Assembly (NCBI GenBank): GCA_019237115.1
Contig: JAFAHS010000036.1
Coordinates: forward strand, 1-45,724
Origin: Deltaproteobacteria bacterium
GTDB taxonomy: Bacteria > Desulfobacterota > Binatia > Binatales > Binataceae
Length of the DNA: 45,724 nt
Direction of reading: 5' to 3'
The notes beneath the pieces are model-generated. The model had not been told where the DNA came from. It was given only the letters and a program-made list of their open reading frames with translations, and did no database searches. The position numbers were made by a program, and so were the translations under genes. Shown in pieces: positions 25,425 to 33,807 of the stretch. The number at the start of each line of letters is the position of its first letter. Position 1 is the first letter of the stretch.

Positions 25425-26181
25425 GAATCTCCTGCCCTATTTGATCGAGCGCCTCGCGCGCGGCGGCCTGCTCGCTCTGCTTCTTGCTGCCGCCGGTGCC
25501 GTTGCCGAATTCGCGTCCGGCGATGCGGATGCGGGTGGTGAAGCGTTTGGCATGATCGGGCCCTTCGGCCGACACCAGCTCATAGATCGGCTGGGTTCGA
25601 AAACGGCGATACGCGAGCTCCTGGAGTTCGGTTTTGTAGTCGCGTTCCGCCGCGGGCCCGCCGATATCGCCGGTGAACAGAAACTCGACCACCCGTTGCG
25701 TCGGCCCGATTCCGCCGTCGGTATAGATTGCACCGATGAGCGCTTCGAACGCGGCGGCGAGGATTGAAACCTTGTGGCGCCCCCCACTCTTTTCCTCCCC
25801 TTTTCCGAGCCGCAGCATGGCTCCGATGTCCAGGGCCTGCGCTTTGAGAGCCAGGGTACGCGCATTGACTATGGAAGCGCGCAGCTTGGAGAGGGGACCT
25901 TCCTTGGCGGTCGGAAACTGGCGCATGAGCAGGTCGGCGATTGCGAGATCCAGGACCGCGTCGCCGAGGAATTCCAGGCGCTCGTAGTGCGCCTCGGAGC
26001 CGATGACCGCGCTCGGATGCGTCAGCGCAGTATCGAGCAAGTCTTCCTGGGAGAACGAATAGCCAATCGTGCGCTCGAGGCGCGAACGGGCACTCTCAGG
26101 CGGGGCCTTGAGCGTCAGCCCCGGGGTTCGCGCGTCGCTCCGCCCGAACAATCTGGCCAACCAATTGAGCGCCTTGGACAA
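25408..26181 (-). CDS. rnc: ribonuclease III
   Basis: A 257-residue dsRNA endonuclease that processes rRNA precursors and regulatory duplexes. The signature ERLEFLGDAVLDLAIADLL (E67-D78 region) holds catalytic acidic residues; AAAFEALIGAIYTDGG supplies the later Asp/Glu. The dsRNA-binding domain covers about residues 185-255 (DYKTELQELAYR, then IAGREFGNGTGGSKKQSEQ). The only workable start is a TTG at 26181, which puts an unusual 86-bp overlap with mtaB; GAGG stands 14 nt upstream. No start codon is available after the mtaB stop, so the overlap appears real, though the exact start is uncertain. Confidence 0.94.
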   Translation of the reverse strand: MSKALNWLARLFGRSDARTPGLTLKAPPESARSRLERTIGYSFSQEDLLDTALTHPSAVIGSEAHYERLEFLGDAVLDLAIADLLMRQFPTAKEGPLSKLRASIVNARTLALKAQALDIGAMLRLGKGEEKSGGRHKVSILAAAFEALIGAIYTDGGIGPTQRVVEFLFTGDIGGPAAERDYKTELQELAYRRFRTQPIYELVSAEGPDHAKRFTTRIRIAGREFGNGTGGSKKQSEQAAAREALDQIGQEIRGRRA

Positions 26182-27430
26182 GCGATGCGTGTACCTCGAC
26201 TTCGTGATTTGTCAGGTCGTCGGGCCCCGCGGTCAAGACCCGCACGTAGTTGCGGCTGTAACCGGAGAGCATCCCGCGCCCGGTTCGCTCTTCAAGTAAC
26301 ACATTAAGTCTGGTCCCGCAAAAGCGCGCGGCGAAGCGGGCCCGCTTTGCCTCGCCGAGCCGGCGCAGCACCTCGGCGCGGCGCTTGATCTCGGCGGGGG
26401 GGACTTGCCCGGCAAGCTTGGCTGCCGAGGTATTGGCGCGCACCGAGTACGGGAACACGTGCAGATAGGCGAGCGGGAGCGATTCGATGAATTCACAGCA
26501 CGCGTCGAAATGGCGCGCGGTTTCGCCGGGGAACCCGGCGATCAGGTCGGTGCCGATGGCCGCATCAGGCAGCGCAGCGAGCACCCGCTCCACCCGCTCG
26601 CGATAGTAGTTGCGATCGTAACGCCGGCGCATCGAGGCGAGGATCGCATCGGCCCCGGATTGCAGCGGCAAGTGAAGATGCGGGCAGAACTTGCGATTGC
26701 GCGCGACCAGCTCGATGATTTCGTCGCTCAGCTCTTCGGGATCGAGCGAGCTGATGCGAAGACGCCCGATGGGAGACCGCTCCGCCACCATCTCGAGCAG
26801 TTCGGCGAGGCTCACCTGCGGAACGAGGTCGCGACCGTAGCCGCCGAGATGCACCCCCGAGAGGGTAACCTCCTTGAATCCGCGCGCGGCGAGCTCGTCG
26901 ATGGCGGTGACGACCCGGCGCGGTTCGACGCTGCGCGAGGTGCCGCGCGAGATCGGTACGATGCAGAAGCTGCAGAACTGATCACATCCTTCCTGAAGCT
27001 TCAGGAAGGCACGGGTCTGTCCGGAGAGCGCGACCGCGCCGACTTCGATAGGGGCGCGCGTCTTGCGCAAGTTGGTGACCATCACGCGTGCACCGGTCTC
27101 TGCAACCACCGCGCGTTCGAGATCGTCCAGGCGTCCCAGACCGACCACCGCGTCGACTTCGCGCCGGCCGGCGAGCGCGTGAGGATTCGCCTGGGCAAAG
27201 CATCCGGTCATCACTATTTTCGCGTTGGGGTTGCGCCGCCTGGCCCGCCGCGCCAGTTTGAGGCATTCCGAGTCGGCGCGATCGGTCACGGTGCAAGTGT
27301 TGATGACGTAGACGTCGACGGCTTCGCCGAAATCCCGGCGTTCCAACCCGCGCGCGGCGAGCCGCGACTCGATGATCGCAGAGTCGTAGTGATTGACCTT
27401 GCAACCCAGCGTGGCGAGTGCGAAGCGCAT
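26096..27430 (-). CDS. mtaB: tRNA (t6A37) methylthiotransferase MtaB-like
   Basis: A 444-residue radical-SAM enzyme that converts t6A37 to ms2t6A37 in tRNAs. The N-terminal UPF0004 domain has the three auxiliary cluster cysteines C10 (TLGCKVNHYDS), C46 (INTCTVTDRAD) and C77 (MTGCFAQ). The radical-SAM cluster is C149, C153, C156 (EGCDQFCSFCIVPISRG). The KVNHYDS start and RGTSRS context favour MtaB over MiaB or RimO. A C-terminal TRAM-like part is present. The RBS GGAGG lies inside the end of mnmA, 4 bp away. It groups with mnmA and the desulfurase as a tRNA-sulfur module. Confidence 0.93.
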   Translation of the reverse strand: MRFALATLGCKVNHYDSAIIESRLAARGLERRDFGEAVDVYVINTCTVTDRADSECLKLARRARRRNPNAKIVMTGCFAQANPHALAGRREVDAVVGLGRLDDLERAVVAETGARVMVTNLRKTRAPIEVGAVALSGQTRAFLKLQEGCDQFCSFCIVPISRGTSRSVEPRRVVTAIDELAARGFKEVTLSGVHLGGYGRDLVPQVSLAELLEMVAERSPIGRLRISSLDPEELSDEIIELVARNRKFCPHLHLPLQSGADAILASMRRRYDRNYYRERVERVLAALPDAAIGTDLIAGFPGETARHFDACCEFIESLPLAYLHVFPYSVRANTSAAKLAGQVPPAEIKRRAEVLRRLGEAKRARFAARFCGTRLNVLLEERTGRGMLSGYSRNYVRVLTAGPDDLTNHEVEVHASLVQGAQLVGQIVRAERRANPGADAQGPA

Positions 27431-27434
27431 ACCG

Positions 27435-28526
27435 TCACGCCTCCAGGGCCCGCTCGATGAATCCGCCGCCGAGCACTTCCTCGCCGCGGTAGAACACGCA
27501 GGCCTGGCCGGGGGTTACGGCGGGACCGCGCGCCAAAAACCGCACCTCCGCCCGGCGCCCGGCGCCCAACGCCAGCGTTGCGGGGACGGAATTCTGGCGG
27601 TAGCGGGTCTTCACCTCGACTTCCAGGCGACTGGCGGTGCGGGACCCATCCACCAGGCTGACCTCTTTGGCCAGCAATCCCGCCGAATACAGCTCTTCGC
27701 GCCGCCCGACTATCACGGTGCCGGTGTCGCCGTGAATCTCGCGCACGTACATCGGCTCGCCGGACGCAAACCCGAGGCCTCGGCGCTGGCCGATCGTGAA
27801 GCGATGCACGCCGCGATGCGCACCGAGCGTGGTACCGGCGCGGTCGACGATTCGGCCGGGCCTGATGCGATCGCGGCTGGTGACGCGTTCGACCAAGCCT
27901 GCGTAGTCGCCGTCGGGAACGAAGCAAATCTCCTGGCTCTCGGGCTTGTCCGCGTTGATGAGCCCGAGCTGGCGGGCCCGCGCGCGCACCTCCGCCTTGG
28001 TTATCGCGCCGAGCGGAAACAGGGTCCGCGCGAGTTCGGCCTGGGTCAGCGAAAAAAGAAAATACGACTGATCTTTGGCGCTGTCGCGGGCGCGCAGCAG
28101 ATGAAACCGTCCATCGAGGTCGCGGTCGGTCTGCGCGTAGTGCCCGGTCGCCACGAAATCGGCGCCAACCGCGCGCGCCCGCTGCCACAACCGGTCGAAC
28201 TTGATCTCGCGGTTGCACATCACGCAAGGATTCGGCGTCCGGCCGGCGAGATATTCCGAAACGAAATTGCCGACCACGCGCGCGGCAAAATCCTCGCGCA
28301 GGTCGACGACATAGAACGGAAAGTCCAGGCGCTCCGCGACGCGCCGCGCATCCTCAAAATCCTCGTGGGAGCAGCAGGTCGCGCGTCGACTCTCGGAGTG
28401 CGCCGGCTCCGGCGCAAGACGCATCGCAACCCCGACGACCTCATAACCGGCTTCCCGCAGCAACGCGGCAGCCACCGAGCTGTCGACGCCGCCCGACATC
28501 GCGACCAACACCCGGGCGGCGCTCAT
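27435..28526 (-). CDS. mnmA: tRNA 2-thiouridylase MnmA
   Basis: A 363-residue enzyme that makes 2-thiouridine at wobble U34 of Lys, Glu and Gln tRNAs. The PP-loop motif AMSGGVDSSVAAALL is at residues 9-23. The catalytic pair is C101 (TPNPCVMCNREIKF) and C201 (ESQEICFVPDGDY). ATGHYAQ and QSYFLFSL are also typical. The start at 28526 overlaps the desulfurase stop as ATGA and is better than an upstream frame start at 28577. The sulfur donor is probably the desulfurase encoded just upstream, since the two genes are coupled. Confidence 0.96.
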   Translation of the reverse strand: MSAARVLVAMSGGVDSSVAAALLREAGYEVVGVAMRLAPEPAHSESRRATCCSHEDFEDARRVAERLDFPFYVVDLREDFAARVVGNFVSEYLAGRTPNPCVMCNREIKFDRLWQRARAVGADFVATGHYAQTDRDLDGRFHLLRARDSAKDQSYFLFSLTQAELARTLFPLGAITKAEVRARARQLGLINADKPESQEICFVPDGDYAGLVERVTSRDRIRPGRIVDRAGTTLGAHRGVHRFTIGQRRGLGFASGEPMYVREIHGDTGTVIVGRREELYSAGLLAKEVSLVDGSRTASRLEVEVKTRYRQNSVPATLALGAGRRAEVRFLARGPAVTPGQACVFYRGEEVLGGGFIERALEA

Positions 28527-29689
28527 GCGAGCGCCTCGCGCGCGGCGATCGGTTCGGACTCCGAAACGCGACGCCACACACGGATGATGATTTCGGCGGC
28601 CCGCGCGACCTCCTGCGCGGTTGTGTTCCAGCCCAGGCTAAGACGCAACGAGCTGCGCGCTTCGCGGGCGCTCCGGCCCATGGCGAGCAACACGTGGGAC
28701 GGCTCGACGGCGCCTGCGGCGCAGGCCGAGCCCATCGAAACTTCGACTCCTTCGAGGTCCAGCGCGATGAGCATGCTCTCGCCGAGGACCCCGGGAAAGG
28801 TCAGGTTCAAAGTGTTGGAAATGCGATCGCCACCAGGTCCGTTGCACTTAAGTCCGTGAATCCCGGCGGCGAGAAGGGAAAACAAGCCGGCGGTAAGCTC
28901 GCCGAGCCGCGCGGCCTCTACCGCAAGCGCGCGAACCGCGGCCTGGGCGGCTGCGCCAAATGCCACGGCACCCAGCAGATTTGGAGTTCCCGCGCGTCGA
29001 CCGTTTTCCTGGGGACCGCCCAGCAGCATCGGCGCCACCCGACAATCGTCGCGGACGAATAGCGCCCCGCTACCTGCGGGAGCGCCAAGCTTGTGCGCGC
29101 TGAGAGTCATTAGATCGCAGCCGAGCGCATCGACCTCGAGCGGAATCCGGCCCGCGGCCTGGGCCGCATCGAGATGGAAGATCGCGCCCGCGCTTGCCGC
29201 ACGCCGCGCGATTTCACCGAGGTGCTGAACCGTACCGACCTCGCCGTTGACGAGCCCCAGCGTAATCAGCGCGGTGGTCTCGTCGATGGCCGCGGCGATC
29301 TCTTTGGGCGAAACCCGTCCCTCCCGATCGGGCGCAATTCGGACTATCTCAAGGCCGCGATTTTCAAGATTCAGCAGGGGCGCGAGAATGGACGAGTGTT
29401 CGATGGCAGAGGTAATCACCTTGCGCCGCTTGCTGAGCGCCCCCAGCGCACCCGCAATGGCGAAATTGTTTGATTCGGTACCGCCGCTTGTGAAGATAAT
29501 CTCCGAGGGGCTGGCCGCGACCAGAGCCGCGACCTGGCCACGAGCTTGTTCCAATGCGCGGCGGGCGCGCTGCCCGGCGCGATGGACCGCGGCAGGGTTG
29601 CCCTCACCCTCCAGGAGCAGGGCATTGAGGGCGGCAATCGCTTCGGGTCTCAGGGTCGAACCTGAGTTATGATCGAGATAAATGCGCAT
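28523..29689 (-). CDS. cysteine desulfurase (NifS/IscS family)
   Basis: A 388-residue PLP enzyme that takes sulfur from cysteine as a persulfide. YLDHNSGSTLRPEA opens it, FTSGGTESNNFAI binds the cofactor phosphate, HLDAAQAAGRIPLEV gives the PLP-ring Asp, and SAHKLGAPAGSGAL the Schiff-base Lys200. The active-site Cys323 is in SMGSACAAGAVEPSHVL, in the NifS/IscS (group I) loop context. With no iscU or iscR nearby and direct coupling to mnmA, a main role in tRNA thiolation is likely (inference). It is the first gene of the leftward core operon; 85 bp separate it from the divergent FAD oxidoreductase. Confidence 0.94.
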   Translation of the reverse strand: MRIYLDHNSGSTLRPEAIAALNALLLEGEGNPAAVHRAGQRARRALEQARGQVAALVAASPSEIIFTSGGTESNNFAIAGALGALSKRRKVITSAIEHSSILAPLLNLENRGLEIVRIAPDREGRVSPKEIAAAIDETTALITLGLVNGEVGTVQHLGEIARRAASAGAIFHLDAAQAAGRIPLEVDALGCDLMTLSAHKLGAPAGSGALFVRDDCRVAPMLLGGPQENGRRAGTPNLLGAVAFGAAAQAAVRALAVEAARLGELTAGLFSLLAAGIHGLKCNGPGGDRISNTLNLTFPGVLGESMLIALDLEGVEVSMGSACAAGAVEPSHVLLAMGRSAREARSSLRLSLGWNTTAQEVARAAEIIIRVWRRVSESEPIAAREALA

Positions 29690-29774
29690 GCGGATCTGAA
29701 AACTTCTCGGCGAAGGCTATAACCTATCGCACCGCGCCCTCCCGAAAAAGCCGTTCCGGACGAAACTTAAAGCG

Positions 29775-30971
29775 ATGCCTGAAGAATTATCCGCAGCGAG
29801 GGTCGTGGTGGTTGGGGCCGGCGTGGTCGGCTGCAGTATTGCGTTTCATCTGGCGAAAGCGGGCGCGCGGGTGAGCGTGTTCGACAGGGGCGCGATCTGC
29901 GCGGGCATGTCGGCGCGGTCAGGCGCGTTGGTGCGGATGCATTACACCTTCAAGCCGGAAGCCGAGTTGGCGTGGAAGAGCCTGGGGTACTTCGAGAACT
30001 GGGGCGACGTGGTGGGCGGAAGTTGCGGGTTCGTGCGCACCGGTTTTGTGCTCGTCGTCGCCGAGAACAATGCCGACAAGCTCAGGCGCAACGTCGCGAT
30101 GCTCAAGTCGATCGGTGTGGAGACCGAGGTAATCGAGCGGGGCGAACTTAAACGACTGGAGCCTGCAGTTTTCGTCGATGACGTCGGGCTGGCGGCACAT
30201 GAGCCGCGCAGCGGCTATGCGGATCCGGTCGCCACGACGGAATCCTTGGCCGTAGCCGCGCGCGCGAGTGGCGCCGAGTTCAACCTGAACATGCCCATCT
30301 CGGCGCTCGCGCATTTGGGTGGGCGATGCGTCGGCGCAACCGACGCATCCGGGAAAACCCACGAGGCGGATTTCGTCTGCGTGGCGGCGGGACCCTGGAC
30401 TGATGACCTGCTGCTGCCGTTCGGGACGCGGTTGGGCATCAAGTCGGAGCGCGCGCAGATAGCATTCTTTCGCAGGCCGCCGGCGCTTCAGCACGGCATC
30501 TGCATAGACACCATAGCGGGGAGCTATTTGCGGCCGCACGGCACGGATCTGACTCTGGTCGGTCTGGGGGCGATCAATCCGGAGGAAGAAGCGAGCCCGG
30601 ATACTTTTCGGGAAACCAACGACTCGAGTTTTATCGATCTGGCCCGCCAGCGTCTGGCCACCCGCCTGCCCGGGCTCGCCACGGCGCCGTACGCGCGCGG
30701 TCACGCCGGCATCTACGACGTGAGCCCCGACTCGCGCGCGGTCCTGGGCCAGGTACCGGGGGTAACCGGATTGTTCGTCGCGGCCGGTTTCAGCGGCACC
30801 GGTTTCAAGACCTCGCCGGCGGTGGGAGCGGCGATGGCCGAATTAATCCTCCGTGCCAAGAGCACCGTGATCGATCTGTCGCCCTTTTCCTTCGAGCGGC
30901 TGGTGAGCGGCGAGCTGATTCATCCGCCGGACGAATACGAGCTGGGCGCGGAATTCGGACATAGCCTGTAG
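29775..30971 (+). CDS. FAD-dependent oxidoreductase (DAO family)
   Basis: A 398-residue amine or amino-acid oxidoreductase of the D-amino-acid oxidase/sarcosine oxidase group. VVVVGAGVVGCSIAFHLAKA is the dinucleotide-binding GxGxxG motif, followed by FDRGAICAGMSARSGALVRM. The C-terminal FVAAGFSGTGFKTSPAVGAA is the second FAD contact, usually SGHGF; Thr replaces His here. It is probably cytoplasmic. The substrate (N-methyl or D-amino acid) is not predictable. It is transcribed away from the core operon and converges on the dehydratase-like gene. Confidence 0.88.
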   Translation: MPEELSAARVVVVGAGVVGCSIAFHLAKAGARVSVFDRGAICAGMSARSGALVRMHYTFKPEAELAWKSLGYFENWGDVVGGSCGFVRTGFVLVVAENNADKLRRNVAMLKSIGVETEVIERGELKRLEPAVFVDDVGLAAHEPRSGYADPVATTESLAVAARASGAEFNLNMPISALAHLGGRCVGATDASGKTHEADFVCVAAGPWTDDLLLPFGTRLGIKSERAQIAFFRRPPALQHGICIDTIAGSYLRPHGTDLTLVGLGAINPEEEASPDTFRETNDSSFIDLARQRLATRLPGLATAPYARGHAGIYDVSPDSRAVLGQVPGVTGLFVAAGFSGTGFKTSPAVGAAMAELILRAKSTVIDLSPFSFERLVSGELIHPPDEYELGAEFGHSL

Positions 30972-31074
30972 CGGTTAATCGGGGCACGCAGAACGACGAT
31001 CCAACGGGCTGACCCGCGAACCGCGCGGCAATTGTCCCACGGCGAGAACGGATCGAAGCGTTGCCGTTGCGCTT

Positions 31075-32062
31075 TTAAATGCCGTCCGTGCCCGCGCCGC
31101 AGACCAGGGCACAAACCCGTTCGCTGCTGGCCGCGCGATAACGACCCGCCAGAAGTGCGGCGACCGCCGCCGAGCCGCTCAGCTCTGCCGCTACCCCAAA
31201 CTCAAACCACAACCAGCGTGCCGCCGCCCGCATGTCGTCGTCCGAGACCAGCACTACTTCGGCAACGTGTTCCCGCACCAGGTCGAAGTTCAACTGCTCG
31301 GTGGCGCGGGCCCCGAGGGTCCCGGCAGCAGTCGTGATTCGATCCAGTTCGACGATGCGGCCGGCGTTGAGACTACGGTACAGCGTGGGCGCGCCCTCGG
31401 GTTCGACGCCGATGATACGGATGTCTGGTCTGAGTGCCCGGGCCGCGATCGCGGTGCCGGAAATGAGTCCGCCGCCTCCGATCGCTATCACCAGGGTATC
31501 GGTTTCGGGAGCGTCCTCGACGACCTCGAGGCCGATTGTACCCTGGCCGGCGATCACCATGGACCGGCGAAGGCGTGGATGTACGTGAGGCCCTCACTCC
31601 GTGCCGCGGCCAGCGCAACCCGATTGCTGTCATCCCAGGAGTCGCCTTCCACGATCGTGCGCGCGTTCCATTCCCCGAGTTTTTCAATCTTGGCGGTCGG
31701 CGTCGTGGTCGCAGATAGATCGTGGCCGGTACGCGTGCCACGTAAGCGGCATACGCCACACCCAGGCCGTGATTTCCTCCTGAGGCCGTAATCAAACCTC
31801 GAATCGAGGTTCGGTTGGGCAGCGAAAAAAGTTTGTTCAATGCGCCGCGCGGCTTGAACGAACCCACGACCTGGAGGCATTCCAGTTTTAGGAACAGCGC
31901 CCTTCCCACGCCGCGTCGATCGCGGACCGGCCCGGTCATAATCGTCGGCGTCCGGCGGATGTAGGGCGCGATCCGTTTGGCCGCCGCGCGGATCTCGGCG
32001 ACCGAAGGGGCGAGCAGAGCGTCACCGCGATCAAACTCTTGCGGCATTACCGTTCCAGGCAC
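31075..32062 (-). pseudogene. threonine/serine dehydratase-like gene with two frameshifts
   Basis: PLP fold-II enzyme split over three frames. The first part (from GTG 32062 or ATG 32047) has GSFKPRGALNKL with the PLP Lys and TASGGNHGLGVAYAA, ending ATIYL. The middle part continues ATTTPTAKIEKLGEWNA to IHAFAGP. The last part has VIAGQGTIGLEVVED, AIGGGGLISGTAIAA and VCGAGTDGI. Both breaks (near 31710-31716 and 31558-31563) are repaired by adding one base each, and the total then equals about 330 residues, normal for the family. Either the gene is recently dead or two indel errors are present. It lies near the cimA operon, which bypasses threonine dehydratase for isoleucine. Confidence 0.8.
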
Positions 32063-32160
32063 CTCGCCGGCTCAGTGCGGCTCCCCCAATCCTTGACGCT
32101 TGGCTGCGGATTGGAAAGGGGGCCGGCAAGAAAAGACTCTAAATCCTCGCAAGACTCCGG

Positions 32161-32808
32161 TCACGCACTAGCGCGCTGGTCGAAGTCGGCCAGCTGCGCG
32201 CGAAGCGCGCGCTGGAAGGGTGGGCGTGCTTCGCAGCGGGCCTGGTAGGCCTTCAGCTGTGGTGCTGCCTCCATGAGATCAGTGTGGCGCAGGATGCGCA
32301 GCACGCTCGTCATCAAGAGGTCACCGACGGTGAAGCGACGCTCGAGATAATCCCGATTGCCAAGCCAGGTGGCCAGCTCGGAGAGGCGCCGCTGGCTTGC
32401 GTTCACTACGTCGGGCCGGTGGAGCTTCGCCCATTCCTGGCCCGGCCAGAAGAAGTCGATCTCGGCAAGCTGCTGGACGAATGGCTCGATGGAGTTGAGC
32501 GCGGCGAACATCCAGCAGATGGCGCGCGCCCTCTCTTTTTGGTCCTCGGGAAGAAGCGCTTCGGTCCGCGCCGCGATGTGGAGCAAAATCGAACCTGACT
32601 CGAAGAGCACGAGGCCGTCCTCTTCGAACATCGGCACCTGCCCGAACGGCTGACAGGCTCGATAGTCCGGCGATGACTGAACCGCCGGGTCGATGAGCCG
32701 GGTCTGGTACGGCAGGCCGGCTTCCTCCAGCGCCCAGCGGACGCGCAGGTCACGGACCAGGCCCTGTGCGAATGGCGGAACCCACTTGAAGGCGCTGATG
32801 GTGATCAT
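32161..32808 (-). CDS. glutathione S-transferase family protein, second copy
   Basis: A 215-residue GST-fold protein distinct from the one at 685. The N-terminal thioredoxin-like domain has RDLRVRWALEEAGLPYQTRL, then PFGQVPMFEEDGLVLFESGS, ILLHIA, the glutathione-binding motif. The helical domain includes YLERRFTVGDLLMTSVLRIL. It may detoxify electrophiles; the substrate is unknown. The ATG at 32808 has AAGAGGAGAGGCTC upstream. Its promoter carries the same -10-overlapping dyad as the DUF899 gene (32825-32840), which suggests that the two share a repressor. Confidence 0.88.
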   Translation of the reverse strand: MITISAFKWVPPFAQGLVRDLRVRWALEEAGLPYQTRLIDPAVQSSPDYRACQPFGQVPMFEEDGLVLFESGSILLHIAARTEALLPEDQKERARAICWMFAALNSIEPFVQQLAEIDFFWPGQEWAKLHRPDVVNASQRRLSELATWLGNRDYLERRFTVGDLLMTSVLRILRHTDLMEAAPQLKAYQARCEARPPFQRALRAQLADFDQRASA

Positions 32809-32824
32809 GAGCCTCTCCTCTTAG

Positions 32825-32866
32825 TTAACCTATTCGTTAAATAAGCCAGGTGCGACCGCGGATCAA
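32825..32866 (-). promoter_or_regulatory. promoter with -10-overlapping dyad operator of the second GST
   Basis: On the minus strand: -35 TTGATC (32866-32861), a 17-bp spacer, -10 TATTTA (32843-32838). The dyad TTAAC-N6-GTTAA occupies 32825-32840 and overlaps the -10. The predicted leader is about 22 nt. Over 23 bp from the -10 box, 17 positions are identical to the DUF899 promoter, with the same 17-bp spacer, so both probably answer to one regulator. Confidence 0.6.
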
Positions 32867-33010
32867 CCGACTCTCTGGATTCTGCACGGCAGCCTTCTTC
32901 CCCTCTCGCAAATGAAGCCCGCACCCTCACCTCGCTCCTTTCAGATGGGAGGGGCGCGCCGCGCGATACTATGCTGGCGACCTGCGCGTGTTTCGCGAAC
33001 CGCCACGCTC

Positions 33011-33023
33011 CCGCGAACCGCGG
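33011..33023. repeat. CCGCG dyad within a 10-bp direct repeat
   Basis: CGCGAACCGC occurs at 32994-33003 and 33012-33021, an 18-bp period. The second copy lies in the perfect dyad CCGCG-AAC-CGCGG (33011-33023), about 40 bp past the cysE stop. There is no T-run. The remaining 32841-33060 stretch shows no gene. Confidence 0.35.
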
Positions 33024-33060
33024 TGGCCCGGCCAATTCGAGTATTTTGGGAAATCTGCGC

Positions 33061-33777
33061 CTAGCGCTTGGCGATCGCGGCGCTGCGATCGGGGGGGTGA
33101 TGTTCGTTGACCTTGTCTTCGACGCAGTCCTGACGCTCTTCGATCTCTTCCATCCGGACGCCCAGGCGGTTCATCTTTTCGACCAGGTTGTTGATCGCGC
33201 GAGCGACCGGGTCGGGCAGGTGGCCGTGTTCGAGTTCCGCCACGTCCTGGCGCGCACTCTCGCCCTCTATGACCTTGCCGGGTATGCCGACGATGGTTGA
33301 ATACGGGGGCGCCGACGACACCACCACCGCCCCCGCGCCGATGCGGCTGCCGCGCCCGATTCGCACCGGGCCGATAACCGACGCGCCGGCGCTCACCATC
33401 ACGTGGTCTTCGATGGTGGGATGGCGTTTTTCCTTTTTCAGGCTGGTGCCGCCGAGGGTCACGCCCTGATAGATCAGTACGTCGTCACCGATCTCGGTAG
33501 TTTCGCCCATCACCACTCCCATCCCGTGGTCGATGAACAGGCGGCGGCCGATGGTCGCTCCGGGATGAATTTCGATCCCGGTGGTGAAGCGCGCCACTTC
33601 GCTCACCATCCGCGCAACCAGCTTCAGATGGTGGTTCCACAACCAGTGCGCGAAGCGATGCAGCCATATGGCATGGACCCCGGGATAGGCCAGGATGACT
33701 TCCAACGTGGTCCGGGCGGCCGGATCATTGTGAAAGACAGCTTGGATGTCCTCGCGCATGCGCTCGAAAAAACCCAT
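33061..33777 (-). CDS. cysE: serine O-acetyltransferase
   Basis: A 238-residue enzyme that acetylates serine with acetyl-CoA, the first step to cysteine. The left-handed beta-helix of hexapeptide repeats is clear: [60 protein letters not shown] and [20 protein letters not shown]. It belongs to the shorter CysE form with a short helical N-terminus. The C-terminal extension ([17 protein letters not shown]) is charged and possibly coiled-coil. RBS GAGAGGA precedes the ATG. It is the last gene of the lysC-cimA-cysE operon, 30 bp after cimA. Confidence 0.94.
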   Translation of the reverse strand: MGFFERMREDIQAVFHNDPAARTTLEVILAYPGVHAIWLHRFAHWLWNHHLKLVARMVSEVARFTTGIEIHPGATIGRRLFIDHGMGVVMGETTEIGDDVLIYQGVTLGGTSLKKEKRHPTIEDHVMVSAGASVIGPVRIGRGSRIGAGAVVVSSAPPYSTIVGIPGKVIEGESARQDVAELEHGHLPDPVARAINNLVEKMNRLGVRMEEIEERQDCVEDKVNEHHPPDRSAAIAKR

Positions 33778-33807
33778 GCCCGATCCTCTCTGCCGCGGCT
33801 TAAGGTC

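Noticed and set aside
27393..28859. A 488-codon open frame on the plus strand
   Set aside because: Antisense to mnmA and the cysteine desulfurase gene, both well supported; no domain in the translation.
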